Shown one piece after another: positions 62,299 to 64,000 of a DNA stretch of 64,000 bases. The position numbers and the translations under genes are program-made. Source of the stretch: JAJPHW01 sp963771505 (GTDB lineage: Bacteria > Acidobacteriota > Terriglobia > Terriglobales > Acidobacteriaceae). Below the pieces are notes generated by a model. That model did no database searches, had not been told where the DNA came from, and saw only the letters and a list, made by a program, of their open reading frames with translations. The stretch is from assembly GCA_963771505.1 (NCBI GenBank), contig CAVYTO010000002.1, positions 1,240,001 through 1,304,000 on the forward strand, read 5' to 3'. Every line of letters starts with the position of its first letter. Position 1 is the stretch's first letter.

Positions 62299-63303
62299 CT
62301 AGGATTGCATCTCCGCGATGACGGAGTCGGCGAACGCCGAGGTACCTGATTGGCCGCCAACGTCGCGCGTGAGTTTTTCTGGGTGGCTGAAAACGCGGTC
62401 AAGCGCCGCGCTCAATTTGTCGGCGGCGTCGTTCTCGCCCAGGTGGCGAAGCATCAGCAGTGAAGATCGCAACACAGCGGTCGGATTCGCCAGGTCTTTC
62501 CCCGCAATGTCCGGAGCCGAGCCATGCACGGCCTCAAAGATCGCGCAATGGTCGCCAAGATTTGCGCTGGGAACGAGGCCTAATCCGCCCACGAATGCCG
62601 CACATAGATCGGAAATGATATCGCCGTAGAGGTTCTCCATCACCAACATGTCGTACTGATATGGATTCATCACCAACTGCATGCAGGTGTTATCGACAAT
62701 GTGTTCGCCGTAGGTGATTTCCGGATAGTCTTTTGCGATGTTGCGGCAACAGCGCAAAAACAGGCCGTCCGACAACTTCATGATATTGGCTTTATGGATC
62801 GCGTGGATCTTTTTGCGCTGGTTTTCCCGAGCGTACTTAAAAGCGAACTTTGCGATTCTCGTGGAAGCTTTTTCGGTGATGATCTTGAGGCTTTCGACCA
62901 CTCCGGGCACGACTTCATGCTCGAGACCTGAATAGAGACTCTCGGTGTTCTCGCGCACGATGATCAAATCCACATCGGGATATCGAGTCGGAATATGCGG
63001 AAGGTTCTTGATCGGCCTGAAATTCGCATAAAGCTCAAACTTCTGCCGCAGAGCGACATTGATGCTGGCGAATCCGCCCCCCACCGGCGTGGTGACCGGG
63101 CCCTTAAGGCCTACACGCGTGCGCTCGATGGACTCGACGAGTTCCTTAGGGATGTATTCCTTATATTTCTCGAACGCCTCCGCTCCCGCCGCGAAGCTTT
63201 CCCATTCGAACTTCACTCCGGTGGCCTCGAGCATCCGCACCACGGCCTTCACTACTTCATGACCAATACCGTCGCCGGGAATCAACGTGATTTTATGTGC
63301 CAT
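62299..63303 (-). CDS. NAD-type isocitrate dehydrogenase (isopropylmalate dehydrogenase superfamily)
   Basis: A 334-residue beta-decarboxylating dehydrogenase. ITLIPGDGIGHEVV, GGFASINVALRQKFELYANFRP, VRENTESLYSGLEHEVVPG, YDMLVMENLYGDIISDLCA and FEAVHGSAPDIAGKD match the NAD-dependent isocitrate dehydrogenase clade more than LeuB. It converts isocitrate to 2-oxoglutarate in the TCA cycle. A homoisocitrate or isopropylmalate role cannot be fully excluded. It is followed by lpxB. Confidence 0.88.
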   Translation of the reverse strand: MAHKITLIPGDGIGHEVVKAVVRMLEATGVKFEWESFAAGAEAFEKYKEYIPKELVESIERTRVGLKGPVTTPVGGGFASINVALRQKFELYANFRPIKNLPHIPTRYPDVDLIIVRENTESLYSGLEHEVVPGVVESLKIITEKASTRIAKFAFKYARENQRKKIHAIHKANIMKLSDGLFLRCCRNIAKDYPEITYGEHIVDNTCMQLVMNPYQYDMLVMENLYGDIISDLCAAFVGGLGLVPSANLGDHCAIFEAVHGSAPDIAGKDLANPTAVLRSSLLMLRHLGENDAADKLSAALDRVFSHPEKLTRDVGGQSGTSAFADSVIAEMQS

Positions 63304-63332
63304 AAATTTGTATTAGAAAACGATAGCCGCGA

Positions 63333-63827
63333 TTAATTTGTTCGCTGCGGGCTCTTCACTTTTTCCGGAGCGTCTTTGGTCTTAAGCAAATCCTTCAACT
63401 CGGTCATGAATTCCTGGACGTCCTTGAAGTCGAGATAGACGGATGCGAAGCGGACGTAAGCGACTTTGTCGTGCCTTCGCAGGCGGTTCATGATCAACTC
63501 TCCCACTTCGCTGGTCTTGCGCTCGCGCTCTGCCGATTCGATCACGAAGCCTTCGGCCTCGTTCACAATTTGCTCAAGCTTGCTGATTGGCACGGGCCGC
63601 TTTTCGCAGGCCCGCAGCAGGCCATTCAAAATTTTCTGGCGGTCAAAACGCTCGCGTCGCCCGTCTTTCTTCACCACCATGTAGGGGATTTCGTCGATCC
63701 GCTCGTAAGTGGTGAAGCGCTTTTCGCACTTCAGACACTCGCGGCGGCGGCGGATGGAATCCGCTTCTTTGCTCTCGCGCGAGTCGACAACTTTATCGTT
63801 TTCGAAACCACAAAACGGGCACTTCAT
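63333..63827 (-). CDS. nrdR: Transcriptional repressor NrdR
   Basis: A 164-residue zinc-ribbon plus ATP-cone repressor of ribonucleotide reductase genes. The zinc ribbon uses C3, C6, C31 and C34 (MKCPFCGFENDKVVDSRES, RRRRECLKCEKRFTTYER). The ATP cone has VVKKDGRRERFDRQKILNGL. ATG 63827 gives the conserved N-terminus; the upstream open frame is rejected. It ends 29 bases before the isocitrate dehydrogenase start. No nrd genes are in the window. Confidence 0.95.
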   Translation of the reverse strand: MKCPFCGFENDKVVDSRESKEADSIRRRRECLKCEKRFTTYERIDEIPYMVVKKDGRRERFDRQKILNGLLRACEKRPVPISKLEQIVNEAEGFVIESAERERKTSEVGELIMNRLRRHDKVAYVRFASVYLDFKDVQEFMTELKDLLKTKDAPEKVKSPQRTN

Positions 63828-63864
63828 AGGTTGAGAGGAACATTCGATTGTATCAGCGGGAAGG

Positions 63865-64000
63865 TTAGAGCTGATCGGGAGCGTCCGGGACGTCGTCGTC
63901 TTCCGCATGTTGGGTTTCGGCGGAAAGTTCGCGGAACGAGAGGCTCTCACGCTGGGCCAGCGCCAGACCAAGGGGAATGATTGCGGCGAAAGTCACCAGC
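63865..64000 (-). CDS. C-terminus of a membrane protein, cut by window edge
   Basis: The last 45 codons of a minus-strand gene. They encode VTFAAIIPLGLALAQRESL and then an acidic tail, EDDDVPDAPDQL. The hydrophobic start suggests a final membrane helix. The stop is 37 bases upstream of the nrdR ATG. The family cannot be recognised from this part. Confidence 0.6.
   Translation of the reverse strand, partial: LVTFAAIIPLGLALAQRESLSFRELSAETQHAEDDDVPDAPDQL

Noticed and set aside
1..64000. CRISPR array, insertion sequence, prophage, tRNA or rRNA
   Set aside because: No direct-repeat arrays, transposase or phage genes, integrase, or tRNA cloverleaf sequences were recognised in intergenic regions.

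Overview
This 64 kb window is a gene-dense chromosomal segment of a Gram-negative-type bacterium with moderately high G+C. It encodes LpxB (lipid A), RseP, an outer-membrane beta-barrel candidate and Tat/Sec-exported proteins. Secreted Big_2/beta-propeller lipoproteins, an EgtB-EgtD pair, a eukaryote-like NAD isocitrate dehydrogenase, and hrcA-grpE-dnaJ and groESL heat-shock loci together suggest a soil Acidobacteriota (Terriglobia-like) genome. That assignment is inference from gene content; no rRNA is present. No tRNA, rRNA, CRISPR array, prophage or insertion sequence was seen.

Layout. 1-4.4 kb: partial comM, a sulfotransferase, a SIMPL protein and a thiolase. 4.65-4.85 kb: a compact unit of near-consensus promoter, a 15-residue lysine-rich micro-ORF and a terminator. 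4.9-12.8 kb, minus strand: thioesterase, Mrp ATPase, then hrcA-grpE-dnaJ-rsmE and a UvrD helicase-nuclease; dnaJ seems to start at ATT. 12.9-15.7 kb: TPR protein, Lon-substrate-binding-domain protein, glucan phosphorylase. 15.8-22.7 kb: a stress-protection stretch with exported MsrB and MsrA, class II photolyase, an orphan Flp-type pilin, an RNB ribonuclease, EgtD and EgtB. 22.9-33 kb: GAF-PP2C phosphatase overlapping lysA, SDR, glutaredoxin-like protein, a large Big_2 lipoprotein, acyl-CoA ligase, cytochrome c, and small membrane and cysteine-rich proteins. 33-40.5 kb: EVE protein, carboxypeptidase-regulatory-like protein, S9 peptidase and two divergent sensor kinases. 40.6-42.9 kb: CIRCE-controlled groES-groEL. 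43-48.4 kb: VOC protein, HAD phosphatase, lytic transglycosylase, beta-barrel and a GH18-like secreted protein. 48.5-53.5 kb: a gene remnant, then dxr-rseP-[vapBC-like toxin-antitoxin]-ispG. 53.5-64 kb: CAP protein, RmuC, an HspR-like MerR regulator, a DUF2383 protein, APC permease, a degenerate M1 peptidase, lpxB, isocitrate dehydrogenase, nrdR and an edge-truncated gene.

Functional themes. Protein folding control is split between HrcA/CIRCE (seen at groESL) and an HspR-like regulator far from any dnaK. Oxidative and UV protection (Msr, photolyase, ergothioneine) is clustered. Two MEP-pathway genes flank an envelope protease, with a toxin-antitoxin cassette inserted. Four of the most interesting items are small or broken genes outside ordinary gene calls: the Lys-rich micro-ORF, the Flp pilin, a 49-residue Cys-containing protein with its own terminator, and the 75-codon remnant at 48.6 kb.
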